A DNA stretch of 8,161 nucleotides from Erysipelotrichaceae bacterium UBA4808 (GTDB lineage: Bacteria; Bacillota_I; Bacilli_A; Erysipelotrichales; Erysipelotrichaceae): NCBI GenBank assembly GCA_002402585.1, contig DHGC01000078.1:5591-13751 (forward strand), read 5' to 3'. The notes under the pieces were generated by a model. The model did not search any database. It worked only from the letters and a program-made list of their open reading frames with translations, and had not been told where the DNA came from. The position numbers were made by a program, and so were the translations under genes. Positions 1 to 7,855 of the stretch are shown here, in pieces (the stretch's first letter is position 1; every line of letters begins with the position of its first letter).

Positions 1-906
1 TTCCATTTGACTCGATGCTTGTCTTTGAACCCGTTGCGCCACACCGGCCATGGTTCGATCTAAGCGACCCGTCGCATACGCAATCTTCAAAGTGTTGGTT
101 TCCAAGGCATCGTAGATATCACTCTTAAGGATTAAATCGATCAAACCATCACTTTCCTCAAGTTCTACTTTCTTAAGCATCTTATAAAGTCGACGTTGAG
201 CTAAAGTGTTGAGAATCATGCCAATTGCAGATTGACTCTGATAGCCCACTTCAAAACAAATCTCTGCCTCAAAGCTAAAAAACGCTAAATCCAATGCATA
301 ACTTGTCTTCGGCATCCAAGCCAAAAGTGTATCCAATAAATCATTACGTCGTTTATCTTGAAGATAACGGAAACTGATCCACAATGCGAAAATCATTCCG
401 AGAGCCAAAATCACAAGACTCGCTACTGCAAATCCCTTCACCCCATTAAGCATCAAGCCCAACCAGAAGGGATAGGTTCCTCCGACTTGCATGAAAATGG
501 ACTGAAAGATTGGTAAAACCACCCAAACCATCACATTGACCAATAAGGTTAATACGGTAAATAGGATAAAAGGTAGATAAAGCAAATCCCATAAAGCATC
601 ACGTTGACTTTGTTTGCGTTCGTAGAATAAAGCTAATTTTTCAAGTATCGTTTCCTCACGGCCCAACTCTTCCGCCAATGCCAAGCTTTGAACCATCAGC
701 TCATCAAAAAGATGGGTATTGCCTAAAGCCCGCGATAAACGATGGTGTTCTTTAAAGTCCACCAACACGTCACTGTTCTTAAGCGCTGGAAAACTCTGTA
801 CCACCAAATTCAAACCTGTCTCAATGTTCGATCCCGAACCATAAAGCAAGGCACTTTGAGTGCAGAAACTCGCCAATTCCACATTACGCAAACGATCTTG
901 TGTCAT
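1..906 (-). CDS. Type II secretion system F (GspF/PilC-like) membrane protein, 3' end cut by window
   Basis: The minus-strand frame stays open for 302 codons from an ATG at 906-904 to the window edge, so the C-terminus is missing. The layout matches T2SF-domain inner-membrane proteins, which form the platform for pilus or pseudopilus assembly. Residues about 9-105 form a first cytoplasmic helical domain (start LASFCTQSALLYGSG, later LAEELGREETILEKLALFYE, the usual 'E.lG.l...L..la..ye' signature). Two hydrophobic segments follow at about 108-134 and 157-179. A second T2SF repeat begins near 205 and carries the matching signature IAYATGRLDRTMAGVA at 275-290. Family members end with a third membrane helix soon after this point, so perhaps 40-60 residues are missing (inference). 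The start is supported by an AGGGGA ribosome site that overlaps the stop codon of the upstream lipoprotein gene, nine bases away, implying an operon and translational coupling. No GspE-like ATPase or pilin is visible here, so the machine it serves is unknown. Confidence 0.85.
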   Translation of the reverse strand, partial: MTQDRLRNVELASFCTQSALLYGSGSNIETGLNLVVQSFPALKNSDVLVDFKEHHRLSRALGNTHLFDELMVQSLALAEELGREETILEKLALFYERKQSQRDALWDLLYLPFILFTVLTLLVNVMVWVVLPIFQSIFMQVGGTYPFWLGLMLNGVKGFAVASLVILALGMIFALWISFRYLQDKRRNDLLDTLLAWMPKTSYALDLAFFSFEAEICFEVGYQSQSAIGMILNTLAQRRLYKMLKKVELEESDGLIDLILKSDIYDALETNTLKIAYATGRLDRTMAGVAQRVQRQASSQME

Positions 907-911
907 ATCAT

Positions 912-917
912 TCCCCT
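912..917 (-). promoter_or_regulatory. Ribosome binding site overlapping the upstream stop codon
   Basis: AGGGGA lies 5 nt before the ATG of the GspF-like gene. Its first bases are the last bases of the TAG stop (918-916) of the lipoprotein gene. Ribosomes finishing the lipoprotein therefore sit on this site, which favours coupled translation and fixes the start at 906. Confidence 0.75.
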
Positions 918-1827
918 AATAGACATCTTCAATGTCATATCCTGTAGTTTTAGAACCAATCGCATCAAAGGTTGGATCGATTCGTTCCCAATCTTCTTCG
1001 AAATAGATGTTTGGATTGATCCAGCCAATATCCTCTACATACACCTCAACCCAAGCATGATACCCTTCCTCAACCATGCCTGTTACGACCCGTGTCGGAA
1101 TGTGTTGAACCCGAAGCATCGCCGTCATAAGTGAAGCATAATCAAAACAAATGCCTTTCTCTTCTAAATACGTCTCATCAATGATGGGTAAGATGAAGCG
1201 CGTCTGTGCTTCTTTTGCTTTATCGTAATCATAATCGATGTTGTCGGTGATGTAGGTATAAATCGCATGAACCCGTTCCAAATCTGTTTCAGCAGAACTT
1301 GTGAGTTCAAAAGATTTCATGATCGCTTTTGTTTCTTTATTATAATCGACAATTTGATTGGGATAGAGATAGGTCGTGAAATCATCCACCAAAACGACAT
1401 CAATGCTCAGCGAACCACTCACCGCATACGTATTGCCTTCTTTTTGCTTCAAGAGCTTGATTTGATAGGATCCATCTCCACTTTGCAAAGGTACGATGAC
1501 ATACTGATTCGCTTGAAGTGTATAGGTGTAGACATCCTCACCCTTGATCACTTGTGCCTTCATCCCCACTTCCAAATCTGGCGCCTTCAAACTCAAGTAT
1601 CCAAACTCCGCATTCGAGTAGTCCAACACAAAGCCTGCAGCTTGATAGACAAGATTCCCAGGCTGCGATGGCCACAAGATTTCTTCATACGTATACTGTT
1701 TGCTTGGTGTTCCCAGCGTTGGATAGGACTTGCTGTTCCCACTTGAACAACCCACTAAAAAAAGGAGGACTACGAGTCCCAAAATGCTCGATTTATGCTT
1801 GAAATAGGATTGTAAATGTTGTTTCAT
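916..1827 (-). CDS. Transglutaminase-like domain lipoprotein
   Basis: This 303-residue exported lipoprotein has a short basic N-terminus, a hydrophobic core (about 15-25) and a lipobox LVGC with the lipidated cysteine at residue 27. Residues about 60-165 look like a beta-rich domain. The C-terminal part (about 180-290) is a transglutaminase-like/papain-fold domain with a visible triad: Cys227 in KGICFDYASLMTAMLR, His257 in GYHAWVEVYV and Asp284 in RIDPTFD. Similar beta domain plus transglutaminase lipoproteins are, from memory, common in clostridia and relatives. Such domains act as cysteine peptidases or transamidases on proteins or peptides, and the substrate here is unknown. The ATG at 1827 is the most upstream possible start, because a TAG lies in frame two codons before it. 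No Shine-Dalgarno site precedes it, and a TATAAT box lies only 13 nt upstream, so the mRNA may be nearly leaderless. It is followed nine bases later by the GspF-like gene. Confidence 0.9.
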   Translation of the reverse strand: MKQHLQSYFKHKSSILGLVVLLFLVGCSSGNSKSYPTLGTPSKQYTYEEILWPSQPGNLVYQAAGFVLDYSNAEFGYLSLKAPDLEVGMKAQVIKGEDVYTYTLQANQYVIVPLQSGDGSYQIKLLKQKEGNTYAVSGSLSIDVVLVDDFTTYLYPNQIVDYNKETKAIMKSFELTSSAETDLERVHAIYTYITDNIDYDYDKAKEAQTRFILPIIDETYLEEKGICFDYASLMTAMLRVQHIPTRVVTGMVEEGYHAWVEVYVEDIGWINPNIYFEEDWERIDPTFDAIGSKTTGYDIEDVY

Positions 1828-1840
1828 GAACTATAACTTT

Positions 1841-1849
1841 ATTATAGCA
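1841..1849 (-). promoter_or_regulatory. Extended -10 promoter for the lipoprotein/GspF-like operon
   Basis: TGCTATAAT on the minus strand is a perfect -10 hexamer with the TGn extension. No good -35 is seen: the hexamer 17 nt upstream (1864-1869) falls inside the terminator arm and reads GGCTTC. Transcription would begin near 1834, only about 6-7 nt before the ATG, which fits the absence of a ribosome binding site. The call rests on sequence pattern alone. Confidence 0.55.
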
Positions 1850-1855
1850 CAGGCG

Positions 1856-1881
1856 AAAAAAAAGAAGCCCGAAGGCTTCTT
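1856..1881 (-). terminator. Intrinsic terminator of the giant surface protein gene
   Basis: A perfect 8-bp stem (AAGAAGCC / GGCTTCTT) closes a TTCG tetraloop and runs into a continuous U tract on the minus strand. It begins 10 nt after the TAA stop at 1894-1892. The opposite strand has no U tract after the stem, so it should act in one direction only. It separates the adhesin transcript from the lipoprotein operon. Confidence 0.92.
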
Positions 1882-1891
1882 AAACAGTTAT

Positions 1892-4800
1892 TTATAGATG
1901 AATAATCGATGTGAATACGTCATCAATGTCTGCAGGAATGGTGACACTGTGTACTTGTGTGCCCTTAAGCATGAACTTAACGGTCACATCACCACAATGT
2001 TTAGCCAAACGTTTGAAGAATTCCACTTCAATCGTCGCCAATCCAACCATATCCTTATCATTCAATTCGACGATCATCGTCTTATCATTTGGTTTTGCCA
2101 AACGTCTGCGTACAACTTTCTGATTGTTGGCTTTGTCACTCAAGGTATACTTCATATTTGGTCTTAAGAAGGCCAATAACCACAAGAGTAGACCGGCTAG
2201 GAGTGCCAATAACCACCACAACCAATTGTTATCCGGAGCGGCTAATGGTGTTTCAGGCTCTTCCACAATCACTTCTTCTTCAATCACGTTGATTGTCAAT
2301 GTAGCTGTGTCAGAATCATCTGTACCATCGTTGGTGATGAAGGTGAAGCTGTCACTACCATCGAAACCATCGTTTGGTGTATAGGTGTATGTACCATCTG
2401 GATTAAAGACTAAGGTTCCATTGGTTGGTCCGTCCACTAATGCAAAGGTCAAGTCATCCCCATCCGCATCACTGCCAAGAGGAGCGACACTGCCCTCAAT
2501 GACTTCACCGAATGGTGTCGAGACGACGCCATCGATGACTTCTGGAGCTGTGTTGCCGGCTGTTGGAGGCGTTGGGATTGGAAGAATCGTAATCGATACG
2601 GTTGCCGTTGCCGTTAAGCTTCCATCACTGACGGTGAAGGTAAAGCTGTCAGAGGTTGTGGCGGTGCCGTTGTGGTCATAAACGTAGATACCAGCTGGGC
2701 TGATCGTCAAGCTACCATTTGCAGGAAGCGATGCGATAGCGAAACTGATTGGAGCACCTTCAGGATCCGATCCACTCAAGGTTCCTGTACTTACTGCACC
2801 ATTCGCAATGGTGAATGCCAATGCGTTAGCGATTGGAGGAAGATTGACAGGTGGAGGCGTTGGAGCTGCAGTGATTGTGACTGTGACGGTCGCTGTAGCA
2901 CTGAGTTCACCATCTGTAACACTGAAGGTAAAGCTATCACTCAAGGTAGCGGTTCCGTTATGCGTGTAGGTGTAAACACCTGCAGGACTTACGGTTGCGG
3001 TACCATTGGTTGGGGCTGCTAATAAACTGAATACCAAGTCTGTGTCATCCACATCACTGGCAACGAGTTGACCTGTGCTGCTTCCAGCATTCGCGATCGT
3101 GAAGGCAAGTGGTGAAGCTACTGGAGCATCGTTCACTGGTGTCACTTCAATGAATACTGTCGCTGGTTCAGATACATTGTCATCTTCATCGATGATGGTG
3201 TATTGGAACGTTGCTGGTCCTACATAGTTGAGTGGAGGTGTGAATGTGACGGTACGACCCGTCATATCCAAAGTCAAACTACCAACACTTGGATTTAAAG
3301 CTGAATTAAAGTCAAAGCTGTAAACTGGCTTTAAGAGTACTCTAAACATCTGAGGCTGGAAGAAGACTTCATCATCTGGATCATAATCATTGTCCAATAA
3401 TTGCTCAAACGTTAACACGAGCGGTGTATCTTCTGGCGTTTCAAATGCTTCAATTTCATCTTCAACATCAGGATCATCAACTGCGACTGGCGCGTCTTCA
3501 TCTGGCAATACATTTATTGTGACTGTTGCCACATTCGAATCCAATTCACCATCATTTGCTATGTAAGTGAAGCTATCCAATCCACTGAAATTAGCCAGTG
3601 GTGTATAAGTGAAGGATCCATCTGAATTGAGTGTAAACGATGTAGCAAAGTCTGGATCATCTACCAAGACTGCTGTCAATGGACTGCCTTCTACATCGGC
3701 ATCATTTCCTAATATCCCTGGAGCAAGCACAACCAATGCGGTGTCTTCATTTGTCGCGTAGAGATCACTTAATGCGACTGGGGCATCGTTCACTGGTGTA
3801 ACGTTGACTGTGATCGTACCATAAGCACGGAAGAAGCCATCACTGACACCAAACACGAAGGTATCTGTTCCAACGAAGTTTGCATTCGGTGTGTAGGTGC
3901 GAGATGAACCTGATCCACTGAGTACGCCATTTAAAGGCTGTTCAGAGATTCCATAAATCAAGCTGGATGTTTCCACATCGCTTGCGACAAAGTTAATTAA
4001 GACGGCTGTGTCTTCAGGTGTGGTCACTGTACCATTTTGTGCAACAGGTCGATCATTGACAGGTGTCACATTAATCGTAATCGTTGCATAGTCACGATAG
4101 AAGCCATCACTGATACCGAAGACGAAGCTATCGGAACCTGTATAATTCGCTGCTGGAGTATAAACTAAATTTGGAGCTGTTCCACTCAATGTTCCATGGC
4201 TTGGAGCCAATGAAACACCGTACAACAAGCTACTACCCTCTGTGTCTGTTCCCGTCAAGGTGATGTTAAGAGTTGTATCTTCTGGAGTGGTTAAACTTTG
4301 ATCATTCGCTACTGGGCGATCATTGAACGCGTTCACAGTGATTGTAACGGTTACTGTATTTGAATCAACCGTTCCATCATTAATATAATAAGTAAAGCTA
4401 TCTGTACCATTGAAGTTTGCATCAGGTGTGTAGGTGAATGATCCATTATCATTAACTACCAAAGTACCATCTGTCACATCATCAACCACTTCAATTGTCA
4501 ATGGATCATCATCCACATCATCATCATTGCCCAAGATTCCAGGAGATGGGACGGTAAGCAATGTATCTTCATTTGTAGTATAGCTGTCCAGTACTGCCAC
4601 TGGTGCATCATTGACTGCTGTCACAGTGATTGCGATGGTTGCTGGGTCTGATGTCAAACTGCCATCACTGACTGTGAAGGTGAAGCTATCTGGACCGTTG
4701 TAGTTCAAGTTTGGGGTGTAACTGATATTAGAGCCTGTTCCACTGATTGAACCATGAGAAGGTGCACTCACGACTGTGAAGACCAAATCAACTAGTGCTG

Positions 4801-7798
4801 TTTCCACATCACTACCTGTTAAGACGATTGGAAGCGCAGTATCTTCAGCTGTACTCAATGTTTGAGCGTTTGCGATCGGCTTGTCATTCACTGCTGTAAT
4901 ATTTATGGTTACAGTCGCAATATTCGAGTAAAGTGTTCCATCAAAAGCTTGGTATGTAAAGCTATCTAAACCATTTGCATTCGCATTAGGTGTATAAACA
5001 AAACTGCCATCTGCCGCAAGGACGACTGTACCCTTTGAAGGATTCGTCAGTTTGACAGTTGTTAGAGTTGAATCCTCATCAACGTCATTGATCAACACAC
5101 CCGATGCTGCAATCGTCAACGCAGTGTCTTCATCTGTCGTATAACTATCGTTTGAGGCAACAGGCACATCATTGACATCCAAAATTCTTATGTTCACATC
5201 GGCAGGAGCACTAAATGTAGCACCGTCATCATCACTGACCTTAAAAGTGAATTTGTCAATGTCTGGAGTTTCAGTACCATCGTGTGTATATGTGAATGAC
5301 CCTGTAGACTGCAGAACAAGCGTACCATGTGATGGATCTGTGTCGACATGGAACGTCAACGGATCCCCATCGCCATCAACCCCAGTAACTGAACCAGAAT
5401 ATTGTTGGCCTTCATTGACATCAAAACTCTTTGGAGTTGCGATAGGATCATCTTCTCTAGAAACAACATTGATCTCAACGGTTGCTGTGTCACTTAACAA
5501 GCCATCACTGAGAAGGTATGTGAAGGTGTAAATACCAAAGTCATTTGATTCGGGTACATAAGTAAATGAACCGTCTGGGTATAGCGTCAAACTACCTTTA
5601 GCTGGACCACTAACATATGAAACTGATAGTGAAGGCCCATCAATATCAGTATCATTCGCCATCACACCAGGAGCCGCAACATTTAATGTCACATCTTCAT
5701 TGGTCGAATACGTGTCATCATTCGCAACTGGCGCATCATTGACTGCGGTAACCGTTATTGTCACATGCGCCGTGTCCGTTAGCTCATCATCTGTAATTGT
5801 GTAATCAAAACCTGCTGTTCCAACAAAGTTGGCAGCTGGTGTGAACTGGACTTTACCAGCCACGATCACTGCTGTGCCATTCAATGTATTAGATACTGTT
5901 GTAATGGTCAAGCCATCGCCTGTATCCGGATCCGTATCATTCGCCAACACATTGATTTCAACCATCGTGTCTTCTGCGGTTGTTGCAGTATCATCATTCG
6001 CAACTGGCGCATCGTTCGTCGCAGTAATCGTAATAGTTACGGTTGCTGTTGAGCCTCCATTTAACGTGTATGTGAAGCTATCTTCACCCACATAGTTGTC
6101 AATCGGATCATATCTTAACGTTCCATCGCCATTCAGACTGACTAAACCATGTGAACCATTCACAAATGAATCGACATATTTCTGTCCACCATCCACATCG
6201 GTATCATTTGCTAATACATTAATGTCGACTGGTAGATCTTCAGGAATCGTCAATGCATCATTGACCGCCACTGGAGCATCATCTACTGCGCTAACCGTAA
6301 TGAACACTGTTGCGGTCGATCCACCATTCAAGGTATATGTAAAACTATCTGAACCATTGTAATTCGGTGTAGGTATATATGTAAATACACCCGCATTATT
6401 CACTACTGATCCATGAGACGGTTGAACAAAGCTTTCAACATTCTTCGGGCCGCCATCAATGTCCGTATCATTGCCTAATACAGAAATAATCACTGACGTA
6501 TCTTCTGCTGTAGTTGCTGCATCATTGACAGCTACTGGAGCATCATCAACTGGTCTGACCGTAACCGTTACGGTCGCGGTATTCCCAACTGAAGAATCCA
6601 GACGGTATGTAAACGTATCTGTACCTGACCAATTCGCATTCGGTGCATATCGTACGCTTCCATCTCCATTGATTGAAGTCGTTCCATTCGTTCCATTGGT
6701 TACACTAAACACGAACATATTATTATCAACATCTGTATCGTTTGCTAGTACATTGATATCCACAGGAATGTCTTCATCTGTACTTGCGGTATCATTGTTT
6801 GCGACACCCAGATCATTTATAGAATCAACTGTAATTGAGACACTTACCGTATCCGAATCCAGTGAGCCATCATTTGCTTTATAAGTAAAGCTATCATTAC
6901 CATTGAAATTAGCGTTTGGAGTATAAGTAAATGATCCATTTGCATTTAACGCAAGAGTACCATTACTCGTTCCCGAAACAAGAATAGCTGTTAAAGGATT
7001 GTTCTCAACATCGGTATCATTTCCAAGGACACCAAGAGCAGCCACAACCAATGGCGTATCCTCCACGGTTGAGTAATTGTTCGCAACTGCAACAGGCGCA
7101 TCGTTAACAGCATTTATAGTAAAGTTGACTGTTGTTGTTGCACTTGGTACAGCTGTCATACCGTTTAAGGTATATGTAAAACTGTCAGATCCAAAGAAAT
7201 CAGTATTTGGTGTATAAGTAAAGCTTGAAGCTCCATCATGAACCAAACTACCATTTGCAGGATTTGTATAACTAGTGACATCCAACGTCAAAGGACCTGT
7301 TACTGTATCATTAGCCATCAATTGTGCTTCAGTAAATGTTATTGAGTTATCTTCATTGATTGTAAAGTTATCAGGGTTTGCTGTAGGAATAGGCAACTGA
7401 GTAAATGTAGCAACTATCCCAACAGTTTTTATCTGCCCTTCTTTCGCACCACCATTCCAAGTTACAATTTGAACAATCTCAAAACCGTTAAAAATCTGAC
7501 CAGTGCTTGTTAAATCATCTGGTCGAGTATCATAATACTGATCAAGAAAATCAACTAAATCTTGATCGTTCTGCCCAATATAAAAGTTATAATCCCAATA
7601 AATCGCCTGGTCTTCCGGGACAGTATAATCATACTTACCTTCACCAGCATTATACTTTCCGTCAAGGTCGATTTCAAAACTAAATGGGGGTACAGAAACT
7701 ACATTTAATTCTGCATACACATTTAAAAATGGCGTTCGATCTACAAGCATTAACATGATGATCATTAATCTTGTCAATCTGTTTAAAAAGTTTTTCAT
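1892..7798 (-). CDS. Giant cadherin-like tandem-repeat surface protein (putative adhesin) with membrane anchor and cytoplasmic tail
   Basis: 1968 residues. The start ATG at 7798 has a strong AGGAGG site 6 nt upstream. Residues 1-29 form a signal peptide (basic start, core LMIIMLMLV, likely cleavage after VYA). Residues about 30-136 are a unique domain I do not recognise. Residues about 137-1838 hold some 18 repeats of 85-120 residues of the cadherin-like/Ig-like tandem-95 (VCBS-like) type, with signatures VNDAPVA, EDT, NDTDVDG (Ca2+-type acidic loop), GSFTYTPNANFNG and DSFTYT..DG. Pro-rich linkers (about 1645-1655 and 1740-1753) separate the last repeats. An acidic stalk (1839-1857) precedes a transmembrane helix (about 1858-1878), followed by a basic stretch (KVVRRRLAK) and a predicted cytoplasmic domain to 1968. 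There is no LPxTG sorting signal. The only cysteine is C1935, in the tail. Proteins of this class commonly act in adhesion or biofilm, but the ligand is unknown. The gene is monocistronic by its own terminator and is preceded by tandem c-di-GMP riboswitches. Confidence 0.93.
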   Translation of the reverse strand: MKNFLNRLTRLMIIMLMLVDRTPFLNVYAELNVVSVPPFSFEIDLDGKYNAGEGKYDYTVPEDQAIYWDYNFYIGQNDQDLVDFLDQYYDTRPDDLTSTGQIFNGFEIVQIVTWNGGAKEGQIKTVGIVATFTQLPIPTANPDNFTINEDNSITFTEAQLMANDTVTGPLTLDVTSYTNPANGSLVHDGASSFTYTPNTDFFGSDSFTYTLNGMTAVPSATTTVNFTINAVNDAPVAVANNYSTVEDTPLVVAALGVLGNDTDVENNPLTAILVSGTSNGTLALNANGSFTYTPNANFNGNDSFTYKANDGSLDSDTVSVSITVDSINDLGVANNDTASTDEDIPVDINVLANDTDVDNNMFVFSVTNGTNGTTSINGDGSVRYAPNANWSGTDTFTYRLDSSVGNTATVTVTVRPVDDAPVAVNDAATTAEDTSVIISVLGNDTDIDGGPKNVESFVQPSHGSVVNNAGVFTYIPTPNYNGSDSFTYTLNGGSTATVFITVSAVDDAPVAVNDALTIPEDLPVDINVLANDTDVDGGQKYVDSFVNGSHGLVSLNGDGTLRYDPIDNYVGEDSFTYTLNGGSTATVTITITATNDAPVANDDTATTAEDTMVEINVLANDTDPDTGDGLTITTVSNTLNGTAVIVAGKVQFTPAANFVGTAGFDYTITDDELTDTAHVTITVTAVNDAPVANDDTYSTNEDVTLNVAAPGVMANDTDIDGPSLSVSYVSGPAKGSLTLYPDGSFTYVPESNDFGIYTFTYLLSDGLLSDTATVEINVVSREDDPIATPKSFDVNEGQQYSGSVTGVDGDGDPLTFHVDTDPSHGTLVLQSTGSFTYTHDGTETPDIDKFTFKVSDDDGATFSAPADVNIRILDVNDVPVASNDSYTTDEDTALTIAASGVLINDVDEDSTLTTVKLTNPSKGTVVLAADGSFVYTPNANANGLDSFTYQAFDGTLYSNIATVTINITAVNDKPIANAQTLSTAEDTALPIVLTGSDVETALVDLVFTVVSAPSHGSISGTGSNISYTPNLNYNGPDSFTFTVSDGSLTSDPATIAITVTAVNDAPVAVLDSYTTNEDTLLTVPSPGILGNDDDVDDDPLTIEVVDDVTDGTLVVNDNGSFTYTPDANFNGTDSFTYYINDGTVDSNTVTVTITVNAFNDRPVANDQSLTTPEDTTLNITLTGTDTEGSSLLYGVSLAPSHGTLSGTAPNLVYTPAANYTGSDSFVFGISDGFYRDYATITINVTPVNDRPVAQNGTVTTPEDTAVLINFVASDVETSSLIYGISEQPLNGVLSGSGSSRTYTPNANFVGTDTFVFGVSDGFFRAYGTITVNVTPVNDAPVALSDLYATNEDTALVVLAPGILGNDADVEGSPLTAVLVDDPDFATSFTLNSDGSFTYTPLANFSGLDSFTYIANDGELDSNVATVTINVLPDEDAPVAVDDPDVEDEIEAFETPEDTPLVLTFEQLLDNDYDPDDEVFFQPQMFRVLLKPVYSFDFNSALNPSVGSLTLDMTGRTVTFTPPLNYVGPATFQYTIIDEDDNVSEPATVFIEVTPVNDAPVASPLAFTIANAGSSTGQLVASDVDDTDLVFSLLAAPTNGTATVSPAGVYTYTHNGTATLSDSFTFSVTDGELSATATVTVTITAAPTPPPVNLPPIANALAFTIANGAVSTGTLSGSDPEGAPISFAIASLPANGSLTISPAGIYVYDHNGTATTSDSFTFTVSDGSLTATATVSITILPIPTPPTAGNTAPEVIDGVVSTPFGEVIEGSVAPLGSDADGDDLTFALVDGPTNGTLVFNPDGTYTYTPNDGFDGSDSFTFITNDGTDDSDTATLTINVIEEEVIVEEPETPLAAPDNNWLWWLLALLAGLLLWLLAFLRPNMKYTLSDKANNQKVVRRRLAKPNDKTMIVELNDKDMVGLATIEVEFFKRLAKHCGDVTVKFMLKGTQVHSVTIPADIDDVFTSIIHL
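2285..7390 (-). repeat. About 18 in-frame cadherin-like repeats within the adhesin gene
   Basis: Repeat units start near residues 137, 235, 331, 420, 509, 598, 690, 785, 879, 974, 1066, 1162, 1250, 1340, 1436, 1559, 1653 and 1751, giving a DNA period of roughly 255-280 bp (one unit about 355 bp). Several subtypes can be seen: INVLANDTD units (331-594, also 598), APGVLGND-type units (235, 690, 879, 1066, 1340), LTGTD/LSG-type units (974, 1162, 1250), and AFTIAN-type units (1559, 1653). Neighbouring units such as 420/509, 1162/1250 and 1559/1653 are especially alike. That suggests growth by local duplication, but the DNA copies have diverged and are not identical. Confidence 0.9.
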
Positions 7799-7804
7799 AA
7801 GGTT

Positions 7805-7810
7805 CCTCCT
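7805..7810 (-). promoter_or_regulatory. Strong ribosome binding site of the adhesin gene
   Basis: AGGAGG sits 6 nt before the ATG at 7798 and fixes the start. It lies just beyond the U tract of the second riboswitch terminator and outside its stem. Control is therefore expected at transcription termination rather than by hiding this site. Confidence 0.88.
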
Positions 7811-7816
7811 TTTAAC

Positions 7817-7855
7817 AAAAAAACCGGTCTAATGCGGATAGTGCAATTGACCGGT
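7817..7855 (-). terminator. Terminator of the gene-proximal riboswitch
   Basis: On the minus strand, ACCGGTC (7855-7849) pairs with GACCGGT (7829-7823). The stem extends through AATTGC / GCATT with single-base bulges and is followed by seven Us. The 5' arm reuses bases 7851-7843, which the aptamer also needs for its P3 strand and the ligand-pairing C. Aptamer folding and termination should therefore exclude each other. Confidence 0.88.

Noticed and set aside
742..1134. Plus-strand open frame spanning the junction of the lipoprotein and GspF-like genes
   Set aside because: It lies antisense to two well-supported coding regions, has no convincing ribosome site, and its translation resembles no protein family.
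1267..1802. Plus-strand open frames opposite the lipoprotein gene
   Set aside because: They are antisense shadows of a gene with a clear lipobox and catalytic triad; their products look random and unsupported.
2213..2260. Possible LPxTG-type sorting signal before the transmembrane helix
   Set aside because: The segment reads EEPETPLAAPDNN; no LPxTG-like motif is present and the tail after the helix is much too long.
2089..3022. Plus-strand open frames opposite the 3' end of the adhesin gene
   Set aside because: They are antisense to the tail and last repeats; their low-complexity products arise from the biased codons of the repeat protein.
5172..6884. Several similar plus-strand open frames of about 88-141 codons, two of them adjacent and alike
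   Set aside because: Their similarity is the antisense image of the adhesin repeats, not a separate gene family.
1..7798. Mycoplasma-type genetic code (UGA as Trp)
   Set aside because: The genes read through with the standard code, tryptophans are encoded by TGG, and no in-frame TGA interrupts a conserved domain.
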